From assembly GCA_002964805.2 (NCBI GenBank), contig PUDQ02000034.1:426782-490781 (forward strand): a stretch of 64,000 nucleotides of DNA. The letters are read 5' to 3'. Each line of letters starts with the position of its first letter. Position 1 is the first letter of the stretch. This document shows positions 1 to 11,637 of this stretch, in pieces. Under the pieces are notes generated by a model. The model searched no databases. It was not told where the DNA came from and was given only the letters and a program-made list of their open reading frames with translations. The stretch is from Trametes villosa (Eukaryota > Basidiomycota > Agaricomycetes > Polyporales > Polyporaceae). The position numbers and the translations under genes were made by a program.

Positions 1-609
1 ACGTCAAGGCGCTCCAGGCTGGGCTCCGCGGTGAGGCCACCGGGGCGCGAGATTAGACAAGGAATCAGGATAGGGAGGATCAGGATCTGCACATCGCAGA
101 GCCATCGGCCTGACGAGGGAGGTGGAAACATGTCAGCACTTCTCGCCACAGCGAAAGGCGCACCTCATCAACGCAACTTCGATACACCGCACGCGACCGC
201 GACGAGCGACGAGCGACGGTCGACCGCAACGCCAGCGATGGCGCGGAGGCTGGAGACCGAAATGAGTTGATTCATGCATCACGATCCACACCTTTGATGT
301 TGAGTATCTCGACCGCCAATCCGTCCATGATCCCTTCCTGAGTCCTCACCATCTCGTGCTCGCGACCATCACCACCAACCCACCATCCCAACTCCCAACT
401 CCCGCCTCCAAATTCCAAAACCCAAACCGTCCCTGTTGCGTTGATACCCCGGCCACTAGCGTGCGAATGCGAAGATGTCGGAAACCACTTTCAGAATCTC
501 GTCCGTGTTCGATGATAGAAGCCGCGGGAGCAAACAAGCCCTCGATAAACGCGCCTCCGAGTCCGAGGGCTCCTTTCTGACCCTGTGCTTCGAGAACGCG
601 CAGGGGCTC
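1..609. other. Left edge, no gene recognised
   Basis: I see no frame with recognisable protein similarity on either strand, and no repeat or RNA gene. The right end of the stretch is the 3' flank of the GET5 gene that ends at 610. The short open frames here lack the GC-biased third positions and splice signals seen in the genes that follow. Confidence 0.5.
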
Positions 610-1766
610 CTAGGTGCCGGCCATCCCGATGACGCCGACGGCGTCGCGGATCTTTGCGATCTCGCTCACGGACAGATTGCCTTTGCTCGCGCAGAAGAAG
701 TCCTCCCAGGCGGTGGCGGCGTCGCTCGCGTTCGGGAATTCCGATCTGCAGTAAGAGAAAGGTGTGTTAGTCCCTCGTCTAGAAGATCATTCCCCGGCAT
801 ACAGGGCCCCGAAGAGCACGCGTATATACGGGGAAGAGTCAAAGGCGAATGGTATGTGGCACTCACGATAGGAACGTGTACAGGTGCTCCCAGAACGCGG
901 GCGTCGAGAGGGTCGTATGATAGGGCGTATCCGAGACAACAGATGAGGGAGAGGCGGGGATTGTTGACGCGTCAAGTACGAGGGGAATGTCCACCAACTT
1001 CTCCCCAGGGCTGGCCGTCAGCGACGGAGATGGCGAGAGCACGACAGACGGAATGCGCCCATGCCCCGACCGCGTCGACTTCGGCTCAGGACTGGGAAGC
1101 AGCGTGATCTGTTCGCTCGCTCCTGACAGAGGTGCGGAAGAGGAGGATGGGGCGGTGACCTTCGAGGGATCCCAGACGAATCCGGGCTTCACCATAAGGT
1201 TCACGGTGTCGCCATCCTTGACCGCGTATTCCTGTAGTAACTTTGCGTCCGCGAGCGCCTTGCCCTTGAGAAGTAGCCTTTGTGTGTCTGCAGGGGGCGC
1301 ACCGGGAACGGTAGCGAGCTGGGCCTTGATCTGGGCGATGGTATCTGTCGGCTGCACGTTGAGGGTATATGCCTGCACGGGCTTGGTGGACTTGAACGTA
1401 ACACTTATTGAGCCTAAACGAGTGTCAGACAGTTAGACCTTGAGCCTGCTGCGGAAGAGAAACACGGAAGACGAGGACATGGTAGAAGTGGCGCACACAT
1501 ACCTGTCGGAGCAGCCGCCGCAACTTGGCGTTCTGGCGGGGGCGGGAGGTCAACCTAGAGGTCCAAGAACAGCGCATATACGCGTTAGGATATAAACACA
1601 CAGCATACAAGGACCTCTCTAATTGAACTTGACGTACAGGCAGTACAGGAACCCTCTTCAGCTCGTTCTCCGGCGCCGTCTGGTAATCATTCCCATACAC
1701 GACCGGTTGCGACGAGAGTGTGTTCACGAAGGACTTGACAAACGCGAGTTCCGCCTGTTCAGACAT
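610..1766 (-). CDS. GET5: Get5/Mdy2-like ubiquitin-like protein of the GET pathway
   Basis: A cytosolic factor that, with Get4 and Sgt2, hands tail-anchored membrane proteins to Get3 for insertion into the ER. Exons on the minus strand: 1766-1638, 1554-1503, 1413-867 and 745-610. Phases close exactly, giving a 287-residue protein. Splice sites are consensus (GTACGT, GTATGT and GTGAGT donors). Order: an N-terminal helical Get4-binding segment (residues 1-45, MSEQAELAFVKSF...), a proline-rich linker (VDLPPPPE), a ubiquitin-like domain at about 64-130 (SISVTFKSTKPVQAYTL... with LLLKGKAL and a DTVNLMVKP end), a low-complexity Ser/Pro linker, and a short C-terminal segment (FWEHLYTFLS, then AWEDFF and NLSVSEIAKIRDAVG) matching the Get5 dimerisation domain. 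All parts of the family are present, so it looks intact. Assignment is from the domain order and the characteristic N-terminus. Confidence 0.85.
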
Positions 1767-2031
1767 CCTCGCAGAGATTCAGAGGGGCAGATGAGAGTAA
1801 AAAGGAAAGGGGAGAGAGGGAAACGTTTAAAGACGCGACGCGAATCTGGGGAGGAGTGCTGCGAGTGGCGATGATCTCTCCCAGGCGCCCATGACGCGCC
1901 TTCGCCACGTGCTTCCAAGTCACAGCGTGATGGTCGTCACGCAAACCTCGCCGCGGGCGCTCGCGAGTCGCTGGCTACAACGCCGAGCTCGACCACATCC
2001 CACTCCCTCGCCTTTCCCGACTCTGTGAACG

Positions 2032-2593
2032 ATGGCTGTAAGCATGTCTACTACCATGCTCAGCAAGTGGTTGCTGATTAAAGGGTCGAATAGTCTGGCT
2101 TTGGCTACCACGGAGGTACGGTTGCACGGGTTGAACCGGTGGGACTTGCAGCATGAACGGATTCTTGCAGGTGTCTCCCGCTGCTTCGCGTACTGGCAGG
2201 AGTTCTCCAAGGTGCGTAATAAATTAAATATCTCACGAACTTGAATGGCTCACAGGTCTTGTCACGTAGTGCTACGCGCAGACGGACGTGCCTAGCAAGT
2301 GCTCCGCGCAGGTCGAGGATTACCTGGAGTGCCTCCACCACACCAAGGAGGTGCGTACAACCCCGCTTCTCCCTCGAATCTCCTCCCACAAGCGGTCACT
2401 GCTCTAACGTGTCCTGATACCAACCCACATTCCCTACCCTCAGATTGCCCGCGCGAAGGCTGTCAAGGCCGAGTTCATCCGGAAGGCGGAGCACCAGGCG
2501 CACGAAGGGCGCAAGGCCGCCGACATCCTTGCCGACGGTGTCATCGTTGGTGTCGGGCTTATATCCCGCGGAGAAGCCGCGCATTCGAAGTAG
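2032..2593 (+). CDS. NDUFS5: NADH:ubiquinone oxidoreductase (complex I) subunit NDUFS5/15 kDa
   Basis: An accessory subunit of mitochondrial complex I on the intermembrane-space side. Exons: 2032-2037, 2094-2115, 2171-2211, 2270-2350 and 2444-2593, giving 99 residues. The first exon is only ATG GCT and the second 22 nt. This solution was chosen because it gives the family N-terminus MASGFGYHGGVSRCFAYW with phases matching at every junction. Four cysteines at 14, 24, 34 and 44 are each separated by nine residues, the twin CX9C arrangement expected of Mia40-imported proteins. The lysine/arginine-rich C-terminal half (IARAKAVKAEF, EGRKAADILADG) is typical of fungal members. It lies head-to-head with GET5 across 265 bp. 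A broken duplicate of its last two exons lies at 4711-5063. Confidence 0.88.
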
Positions 2594-2762
2594 AGCCCTC
2601 GCAATGCATCCTGCTTTCGCTTGATCCAGACCAACGAGCGCCTGCCATTACCTCGAACGCTTGTCTGGCTCGATATGACAGTACGACCCCGATCGCCTCG
2701 GATGCTCACTACAAAATCGCAGCCACAAGCAGAACCTCGGTACGTGTATTTGAACGAGTCCG

Positions 2763-4538
2763 TCACCTCTGTTCCCTTCCCAGCTCGGATGCATGGCCGT
2801 GCTCTCGGCCCCATTTCTTCTCCTGCTCGCGCACACGCAAGAAGTCCGCGTAGAAACCGTGCACATACCCCCAAAATCCCTCCCGCGGCATTTTCAGCCG
2901 GGGGCACACCACGGAGAGAAACGCGGCGACCGCCATCGGATCCCATCCCACGGAACCGTTCGTGTGGAACCGCTGCAGCGCAGACTCCTGTGGCTGATGT
3001 TGGGGGGTCCGCCGTTCGTCGAGCTCTGGCACGAAGCGCATGTCGAAGGCAAGGCCTAGAGACTCCAGCCGAAGGCACCGGCGGACGAGTGCGGCGAGAC
3101 CGACGAGGGTTGCTTTGGGAAAGTTGGCGTCTCCAGGACGAAGGATCCCGAGCCATTGGTCGTACCCGTCCTCCCCATAGTCTGCAGGCCCATCGTTGAC
3201 GCATGGTAAGTCAAAGGAGATGGTCTCGATGTCGGGCCACGCGCGCGCCATCGCGTCCAAGGTGGTGTCGTCGACGATTATCTGGTGCGCGCCCGTTACG
3301 GTGAGATTGCGAAGCGCGCCTCTGAGGCCAGTCAAGGGGACAACACTCAGCGGTTCGTATGCTCGCGTGTCGTCGGTATCGCTTGGCGATGAGATCCTGA
3401 TGCTCTGTAGGGACTTGCCGCAGGGGAGGCCGCCAATTGCCGCGCAGAGGCCCTCGAAGATGACGCTATCAGGCTGGACGCGGTGTATGTCGCGGACGTC
3501 TATATCGATGCACAGCGTTTGCAGGTGGGCACAAGTCAATGTGTTCAGGAATGTCGCGCACCACTCAAAAGCAGTGTCGAACAGGGTGAGCTCCGTGAGC
3601 GCGGGGAAGAACAGGGCGCGCCTCCCATGCGGCAAGGCGTCCCACTCGTAATCCGCCGGTTCCACGTACAGGAGCATTTCCCGGAGCTTTGGCAGGGAGC
3701 CTAGGGCGACGAGCGCGGCAGGACCGACGTCCACGTAGCCGATAAAAGAGACGAGGTGGACGAATGTCGCAAGCTCAGGACAAGAAAGCAAGGCGCGCTC
3801 CGGATGCCCGCTAAGCTGCAGGCGTTCCACGAGGGGCGACGCGTAGGACAGCTGTTTGATGGCTTCCGTTGGGCGGCCAAGATGCACCCTGCACAGTTCA
3901 ACGGCTCGCAGGTTGGGCCCGAAGAGGATGTCTGCCGGATAGAAGAAGCGCCGACCGGGCACAAGGTCCTCGACGAACCACGGCGCTTCCATGTGGAAGA
4001 GACTGCGCAGGTTCGGGAACAGCGGCCTGGGTGCATAGCGGGCGAGCACTTCCCAGACCTCGGTAGAAACGTAGTGCCAACAATCCCAACAGCGGACGTG
4101 TAAGTCGGGAGCATTGCCGATATCCCTGACTCGGATGGCGTACGTGGAAAAGCGTTGGAAGTCTTGGGGTGTTGGGTCTCGCAGGAAGATCTATCTCGCC
4201 GGCGGTAAGTGCCTACGCTTCCCCTTCGTCAAATGAGTCTCACCCACCGCTATCTGTGTCTCATACTTGGCTTCGTCTGCAAAGCCCGGATCTGGCAGGA
4301 ATGTGATAAGGTCCGTCGGGAGCGTGTAGAGCAGGGGGCCGAGATCTTCTAAACTGCACCAGAGCACATCGAGGGCACATCGGCTGAGAGAGCGACAGGA
4401 CAGTGCCAAAGAGACCAAGGGATGGCCAGGATGGTGAGCGCCCAAGTTAAACTGGAGAATGAGGAGGTTCCGACATATACGCAGGAGTAACTCCCGGGGC
4501 AGTGCAAGGATTGTCAGCCTTGTGGCTGAGTTGTGCAT
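2763..4538 (-). CDS. F-box protein, array copy A
   Basis: Probable substrate-recognition subunit of an SCF ubiquitin ligase. Two exons: 4538-4248 and 4190-2763, giving 572 residues, with a phase-0 intron (GTGGGT donor, ATAG acceptor) in the same place as in all seven neighbours. The first exon holds the F-box: LTILALPRELLLRICRNLL, then SLALSCRSLSRCALDVLW. The second exon has repeated hydrophobic-strand units (LPKLREMLLYVEP, FFPALTELTLFDTAFEWC, MARAWPDIETISFDLP) resembling irregular leucine-rich repeats. The partner protein is unknown. An upstream in-frame ATG at 4646 would add 36 residues; I chose 4538 because the other copies start 7-10 residues before the LP of the F-box. It is closest to copy B, and both are preceded on the left by NDUFS5 3' sequence, so the two units were duplicated together. 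Confidence 0.75.
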
Positions 4539-4710
4539 GTGAGGGAGGGCGTGTATGGGGAACGAGTAGACCAGGGGAAAGCTGGATGCGAGCACGTTGA
4601 GGGGTGTAATGCAAGGCTCGGGCGCGCCAACGACTAAGCCGAACAAGATGCATCGAGTAGCAGCTGGCCTACAAGTAGTATCTCATGCTCTAACTTGGCC
4701 TTCCTCGTAC

Positions 4711-5063
4711 TAATCTCGATGGCCCACAGTTTCTGCCGCGTAGTGCTTCGCCCAGACGGATCTGTCCCCTAGCGAGTGCTCGGCGCGGGTCGAGGATTAC
4801 CTGGAGTGCCTCCACCACACCATGGAGGTGCGGACAATCACCTCGCCCTTGAATGCTTCTTGACAAACGGTCACTCTCTATCGCGTTCTCTTATCCCCGT
4901 CCTCCGCTCCCAGATTGTTCGCGCAAAGGCAGTCAAGGCTAATCTCATCCGGAAGGTGGATCACCAGGCGCGCGAAGGGCGCAAGGCCGCCGACATCCTC
5001 ACCGGAGGTGCCATCGTTGGTTCTGCGCTTATATCCCGCGGAGAAGCCGCGCATTCGAAGTAG
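4711..5063 (+). pseudogene. 5'-truncated duplicate of NDUFS5 (last two exons)
   Basis: Exon-like blocks 4744-4827 and 4914-5063 match the last two exons of the intact gene at 2032-2593, and the intervening intron and some 3' flank (to about 5095) are also copied. Similarity begins inside intron 3, so the start codon, the first three exons and the first CX9C cysteine are absent. A codon insertion makes the next cysteine spacing ten instead of nine. The remaining frame is still open to the same stop codon. It lies directly upstream of F-box B exactly as the true gene lies beside F-box A, so it is a passenger of a segmental duplication of about 2.5 kb. No promoter is expected, and I regard it as non-functional. 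Confidence 0.85.
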
Positions 5064-5264
5064 ACCACCTGCAATGCATCCTGCTTTTGCTTGACCTAGG
5101 CCAACGGCTGTTTACTGTTGCCTCCGAACACTCGTACCGACGACCCAATCGACATTCCGATGCTCCTCCCCTTTCACCAGTTTCACGTATATGCCCGCGT
5201 ACATTTCTCGTAGCACAAACTCGCTGAATTGAAACCCAAAGGTGCGTGTAATAATGGCAGTCCA

Positions 5265-7067
5265 TCACCTTCGTCCCCTTTCCGCTCCAAACTTGTCCCA
5301 TCGGTCTCGAGCCCACTTCTCCTCCTCTTCGCGAACTGCTAAGAATCTCGAGTAGGACAATCGATCCGCGGCCTCCCAATTATCCTCCCTCCACATTTCT
5401 AGCCTCGGGCACACCACGGACAGGAATGCAGCAACGCCCACCGGGTCCCGAACTACAGAACCTTTCGCCGAGAACCTATGCAGCATGGGCCCTCGCGGTA
5501 TGAGGTGCAAGGTCTGTCGCCCGCCAAGTTCCGGGACGGTGCGCATGTCGAAAGCAAGGGTGAGGTCCATCAAGCGTGGGCACTCGCGGAGGAGAGCCGC
5601 CAGGCCAGCCAGCGTCGCCCGAGGAAAGTTGGCGTCTCCTGGACGAAGGAGCCCGGGCCACCGTTTGCGGCCCTCCGCCCAGTCGTCTGCAGAACCGTCC
5701 TGGACCCATGGCAAGCAGAAGGATATGACCTCGATTTCAGGCCACGCGCGCGCCATCGCGTCCAAGGTGGTGTCGTCGACGATGACCTGGTGCGCGCACG
5801 CTACGGTGAGAAGGCGAAGCGTGCCCTTTAGGTCGGTTAAGGGTGCGAGATTTCGCGGCTGGTATGCTGCTCGGGCGTCGTCGGTACTGTCTGGCGACAA
5901 GATCCTGATCTCCCTTAGGGTCTTGCCGCAGGGCAGACCGCCAATCGCAGCGCAGAGGGCTTCGAATATGACACCATCGGGAAGGGCGCGGTGCACGTCG
6001 TCGTCGTCTACTTCGACCTGGAGCTTTTGGAGGTAGGTGCAAGATACCGTGTTCAACAATGTTGCGCACCACTCAAATGCAGTGTCGAACAGGGTGAGCT
6101 TCGTGAGCGCGGGGAAGAACGCGGAACGCCTCTCATGCGACAAGGCGTCCCAGGCGTACTCAGCAGGCTCCACGTGCAAGACCACCTCCTGGAGCTTGGG
6201 TAAGGATCCTAGGCCTGCGAGCGCGTCGGGACCGACGCTGATGAACCACCCCGTATAGGAGACGAGATGGACGAATGTTCGAAGCTCGCGAGAAGAAAGC
6301 GAAGCGTTCTCTGAATGCTCGCTGATCTGCAGGCGTTCCAAGAGCGGCGACGCGTAGGACAGCTGCTTGACGGCTTCCGTGGGGCGTTGAGGCCACATGC
6401 CCTTCAGTTCGACGGTTCGCAGGTTGGGACCGAAGAGGATGTCTGCCGGACGGAAGAAGCGGCGCCGACCAGGGACACGGTGTGCAGCCGGGAGCCACGG
6501 CGTTTCCTGGTGAATGAGGCTGCGGAGATTCGGGAACAACGGGCTGAGTGCGTGGCGGGCAAGCGCATCCCAGACCTCGGTGGAAACGTAGTACCAAAAA
6601 TCCCCACAGCGGGGGTATATGTCGGGAGCATTGCCGATATCCCTGACTCGGATGGCGTACGTGGAAAAGCGTAGGAAGTCTTGCGGCATCGGGTCTCGCA
6701 TGAAGATCTGTATCGCTATGAGTAAGTGTCTACGCTTCCTCTTCGTTCAATAAACCTCACACACCGTTGTGTGCGTCTCATATCTGATATCCTCTGTGAA
6801 GCCCGGGTCCGGTAGGAATTTGACCAGGTCCGTTGGAAGGGTGAAGAGCAGGGGGTAAAGAGATTCCAAGCTGCACCAGAGCACGTCGAGTGCACATCGA
6901 CTGAGAGAGCGACAGGACAGGGCCAAAGAGACCAGGGGGTGGGTTGGATCGTAAGCGCCGTAGTCCGGCTTGAGTCCGAGGAGATTGCGACATATGCGCA
7001 GGAGCGACTCCCGTGGTAGCGCAAGGATTGTCAGCCTCGTCGCTGATTTGTGAGGGAGGGCGTGCAT
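5265..7067 (-). CDS. F-box protein, array copy B
   Basis: Probable SCF adaptor. Exons 7067-6765 and 6707-5265 give 581 residues, with the shared phase-0 intron (GTGTGT donor, TACAG acceptor). The F-box reads LTILALPRESLLRICRNLL followed by LALSCRSLSRCALDVLW. Exon 2 begins IFMRDPMPQDFLRFSTY, the family signature after the splice, and continues with leucine-rich strands such as FFPALTKLTLFDTAFEWC. An alternative ATG at 7106 would lengthen the N-terminus by 13 residues. It is the closest relative of copy A throughout; they share the RVRDIGNAPD segment and the histidine-rich leader MHALPH or IHALPH. I see no frameshift. Confidence 0.75.
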
Positions 7068-7285
7068 GGAGAACGAGTAGGCGAGGGGAAGGCTGGATGC
7101 GAGCACGTCGAGGGGTACATTGCTACGCTCCCGCGCCTAGGACTACTCGGCTCAGCGACTCAGCCGAACAAGATGTATCGAGTAGTATCTGGTACACAAG
7201 TAGTATGCCGATGCGTACCGGTGCGATCTATGAGTGAGCATATTTTGGCCGTTCTCATCGTGGGTTTTACATCCGGGCTGAGAGG

Positions 7286-9071
7286 CTACCGTGACCGATT
7301 TCCGTCTTTCGTAATACGATGTGCCGCCCATCTCCTCTCCTGCTCTCGTATGCCCAGGAACCTCTCATAATACCAATGCAGGTACCCCCAATACGTATCC
7401 TTGCCCAAGGGTTCCGTAATCCCCGGACACACCAGGACCAGGAACGCAGCCACGCCCACTATGTCGTAGAACACGGAGCCGCTCGCATGCAGGCACTTCA
7501 GCGCCGATTCCTGTAGTGGTGGGGGAAAGCGCGGCGTCTCCATGGATCCCAGCTTGGGGACGATGCGCATGTCCAGAGGAAGAGTAAGGTCCGTAAGGTA
7601 GGGACACCGGCGTACGAGGGAGGCCAGACCGGCAAGGGTCGCACAGGGGAAGTGATTGAGCCACTGTGGACGCGGAGGACCGGGCAGCCAACAGTCGTAG
7701 TCGTTGGGATCGCGCGGGATACGGAGGGTCCGGAGTTCAGGCCATGCCCGCGACATGATGTCCAGTGTTGGGTCGTCGATGATGACCTGACATGCCGCCC
7801 AAACGAAGAGATGGCGGAGCGTGCCCTTCAAGCGGGCGAGGGGGGCGATATGCTGCGGCTCGTATACTGCCCTAGTCCGGTCGGCACCCCATGGGCAGGT
7901 GATGTCGACTGTGTCGATAGCGTGGCCACATGGAAGGCTGCCGATCGCAGCACAGAGCGCCTCGAATTGCGTACCGTTGGGTGTGGAGGAGAGCCGACTC
8001 GGATGCCAGTCGTAAAACCGGATGGTGAGTGTGCGGAGGGAGGCGGACGTCACTGTGCGCAGGAACGCCGTGCACCACTCGAACGCGATGTTGGATAGGA
8101 CGAGTTCCGTAAGCGCGGGAAAAAACCAGGCGTGCCTCCCATGCTGCAAGGAGTCCCATGCGTAGTCGTCTGGGTCGACGTGCAAAATCAGCTCCCTGAG
8201 GTTCGGCAAAGAGCCCAGGGCCACGAGCGCGTCCGGTCCGACGGTGATAGTCCACGCTTCGAAGTAGACCAGATGGACGAATGCACGAAACTCCGGACAT
8301 GACAGAGACGCGAGCTCGGTCGGAGGGCCGATCCTCCCTTCCAGACGCAGTCGCGATACCAGCGGGGACGCTTCGGAAAGGCTCTTGATGACGTCGGTGG
8401 GGCGGTCGGGGTGCATCCACAATCCGTACAGCGTTACAAACCGCAGCTGGGGTCCGAAGAGGATTTCCGCCGGAAGGAATGGCCTGGGGCCGGGCACAAG
8501 CTCCTCGTCGAGATGGGACCATTCCGAGTGCTCGAGGCGCTGCGTATGCAGGAGAAGCGGTCTTGGCGCGTGACGGAGTATCTCCCAGACCTCGGTGGGC
8601 ACTATATGTCGACGACTCCAGAACACCTCCGCATGCCGATGACGATAGGTCTCATAGCCGAAGTTCTTAACGAGGGCGCAGTAGTATGCGAGGCGCGAGA
8701 AGTCCTGTGAAACTGGGTCTCGCTTCATGACCTAGTTATGTTTGGGATTTGGCTCAGTACTACCCCTGCGAGGAAAGAACGACTTGGACACGCACCGCTA
8801 CGCGCTGCACAAAAGGACATTCATCTTCCGGGTCTGGGGCCGAGACGAAGGTGCACAGGTCCCTGGGAAGCGTGTAGAACAGCGCCCAGGGATATTCAAG
8901 CGTCTGCCAGAGAACATCGAGGGCGTGGTTACTGAGGGAGCGACATGAGAGTGCCAGGGAGACGAGAGCGTGGGGGCCCTTGAACGGGTAAGGCTGCCTT
9001 GTGACCAACAGTTGTCGACAGATGCGTAGAAGTATATCTAAGGGCAGTGCAAGAATTGGAGACTGGCTCAT
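7286..9071 (-). CDS. F-box protein, array copy C
   Basis: Exons 9071-8796 and 8731-7286 give 573 residues. The intron donor is GTGCGT and the acceptor CTAG, phase 0. The F-box is in exon 1 (ILALPLDILLRICRQLL, SLALSCRSLSNHALDVLW). Exon 2 starts VMKRDPVSQDFSRLAYYC. The middle of exon 2 (VDPDDYAWDSLQHGRHA, FLRTVTSASLRTLTIRF) is nearly the same as in copy G, although the N-terminal part is different, which bears on the mosaic origin of G. The C-terminus is charged (WAAHRITKDGNRSR). The role is inferred only from the F-box; the target is unknown. Confidence 0.75.
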
Positions 9072-9484
9072 CGCGAGCTGTAGCGCGAGGTCGTCTGTGC
9101 GATAGCAGGAGGCAAGCTCGAGCTGGATGCCAGCGCATGCGGCGCCGGTCATGGCGCCTAGGATCCTGTATCTGCAGGGGACTTGCCATAAACGAAAGGT
9201 TCCCTAAAGCTCTAGTTACAGCAGCAGCAAACAGTCATGAACAGACGGGGAGTACGAGGCAGACAAGCGTGTGTGGGATCTAGAGACGTGAGGTTGTGGT
9301 CGATGATGGACTTGTGCGACTCTATATTCTATGAGCGCCTACTCTATGATGTGGAGGAGCGGAGTCACGATTTGACTGGCTGTGGCGCGCGGCGGGTTGC
9401 CGGAAGAGTAATCCTACGTAGCGGTGGGTGGTTGAGCATGGTGTGTACGTGAGACGGATGGCCGGCGGGTTAAGGCACTTACTG
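9072..9484. other. Intergenic spacer between F-box copies C and D
   Basis: It holds the presumed promoter of copy C (minus strand) and the 3' end of copy D. No additional gene or repeat was recognised. The in-frame ATGs upstream of 9071 could extend copy C, but the family start is favoured. Confidence 0.4.
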
Positions 9485-11314
9485 CTAATGAGTCCCGCGT
9501 CCGAGTCTCCCAGCGCGCCGCGCCGCCCACCTCTTCTCCTGTTCGCGTATAGCCACGAACTTCTTGTAGTACCAGTACATACCGTGCCAACCGTCGCCCT
9601 CGGCTAAGGGTTCGGAAAGCCGCGGACAGACGAGCGCAAGGAACCCGGCAGGCGCCTCCATGCCGTAGAAAACGGAGCCGCTCGCATACAGGTTCTTCAG
9701 CGTCGACTCCTGCAGCAGGGGAAGTGACAGCGGCTCCTCCGGAGATCCTAGCTCGGGGATGGTGCGCAGATTCAGGGGGAGGGTGAGCTCCGTGAGCTGG
9801 GGACAACGGCGTACGAGGGAAGCCAGTCCAGCGAGGGTTGCCTGGGGAAAGCGGTCGCGCCACGGGGGCTCGGTCGATGGCTCCATCAACCACATCTCGT
9901 ACGTGGCAGGGTTCTGAGGTAGGATGATAGACTGGATGTTCGGCCAGGCGCGCGCCATGAGGTCCAAGGTGGTGTCGTCGAGGGCAACTTGACATGCCCC
10001 CCAAACGCGGAGTCGGTGGAGCGTGCCCTTCAAGCCGGCGAGGGGCGCGATATTCCGCGGTTCGTATATCGCTCGTGTGGCGTCGGCACCCAGGGGGCAG
10101 GTGATTTCGACTTTGTCTATGGAGTGGCCGCAGGGGAGACTGCCGATTGCGGCGCACAGGGACTCGAAGAGGGCGCCGTCAGGTGCGAACGGAGTCTTAA
10201 GGCCGTGGAACTGGATGATAAGTGCGTGGAGAGCGGCGGACGTGATCGTGCGCAGGAACGCAGCACACCACTCGAAGGCGATGTCCTCCAGGGTGAGCGT
10301 GGTGAGCGCGGGGAAGAACATGGTATGTCTCTCGTGCGCCAAGGCGTTCCACGTATAGTCCTCCGGCTCGACGTGCAGATACACCTCCCGAAGGTTCGGC
10401 AACGATCCCAAGCCTATGAGAGTGTCAGGGCCAACGTTGATGGTTATCCCGATGTAGGACACCAGGTGGACGAATGCGCCAAGCTCGGGGCAAGAAAGCG
10501 AAGCGTACTGCGCGGGCGCGTTGACTTTAGCTCCAATGTGGAGGCTTTCTACGAGAGGGGAGGAATGGGACAGCGCCTTGATGACCGCAGTGGGACGATG
10601 GGGATGAATCCACAACCCAGACATCCGGACATGTCGCAGGTCTGGCCCGAAGAGGATGTCTGCAGGATGGAAGAAGCCGGAGCCTGGCACAAGCTCTTCG
10701 TTTCGATAGGGCCTCTCCGCGTGTTCCAGGTACTGTAGGGTTGACAGGAGCGGCTTCGGTACGTGACGGAGAAGTGCGGCCCAGACGTCGGTGGAGACCT
10801 CGCGTCCAACATGAAGTACTCGCGCATGGGGGAGCGAGTACACCTTGTAGCTGATGTTCTTGATTCTTGCGCAGTATAGGGCGAGGCGCGTGAAGTCTTG
10901 TGGGAGCGGGTCTCGAAACATGACCTTCGTACGACCGAAGTCAGTTTGGCGACGCTATCTGGCTCATCATGTGGGAAGACGCACCGCCTTGAGGGGCACC
11001 ATACCCGATCCCTCACCTTGCGGTGTAACCGGTGCGAAGGTACACAAGTCCTGAGGCAGCGTGTACAGCAGCGGCCAATGGGCGTCGAGTGTATGCCAGA
11101 GAACATCTAGGGCGCACTCGCTGAGGGAGTGACAAGTGAGGGCGAGAGAGACCAGTGTACGGTGATCATCGTCAGAGGGAACATGCGAGTACAGCACAGT
11201 GCGAGGGCCCGCCCGGACTTGGCGAGATATTTCGGGATAAAAGAACAAGAATCGGCGGAAAATACGGGAGAGTATCTCTGGCGGCAGAGTCGAGAGTTGA
11301 GGTCGGTCAGCCAT
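9485..11314 (-). CDS. F-box protein, array copy D
   Basis: Exons 11314-10985 and 10924-9485 give 589 residues. GTGCGT donor, GAAG acceptor, phase 0. The F-box is LSTLPPEILSRIFRRFLFF, followed by an insert (EISRQVRAGPRTVLYSH) longer than in the other copies, then LVSLALTCHSLSECALDVLW. Exon 2 starts VMFRDPLPQDFTRLALYC. Leucine-rich strands follow, for example FFPALTTLTLEDIAFEWC and LASLVRRCPQLTELTLPL. The extended F-box loop makes D the most divergent copy in exon 1. Function is inferred from the F-box and array context. Confidence 0.75.
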
Positions 11315-11637
11315 TGGTATGAGCGTATCGCAGTCCCGAGTTCGTGCTCGACTTTTAACACACAGCAAACGCACCGTGCATGCCGTACGCCAGCGCATCA
11401 TCGCTAGGCGTCGCCTAAGGCCTCATTGTAGCTGACGCCTTACCATATGCGTGCTGCGATGAGGTAAACCCGCTGGGTCGACCGAGAAGCCGAGTATGCA
11501 AAGAGTACGGGGCCATGGCTGACCGCGACCCAGAGGAAAACGAGATGGACATAGTGGTTGAACGTCAAGTTGTATTGCCGGCGAGCGCCGACAAACCAGT
11601 ACTACCGATGCGATCTAAGAGCGCCTACGTACAGATA
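11315..11637. other. Intergenic spacer between F-box copies D and E
   Basis: Upstream region of copy D and 3' flank of copy E. I see no separate gene, RNA gene or repeat in it. Confidence 0.4.

Noticed and set aside
4539..4646. Upstream ATG start for F-box A adding 36 residues
   Set aside because: The added residues are not shared with most copies; the start just before the F-box matches the family.
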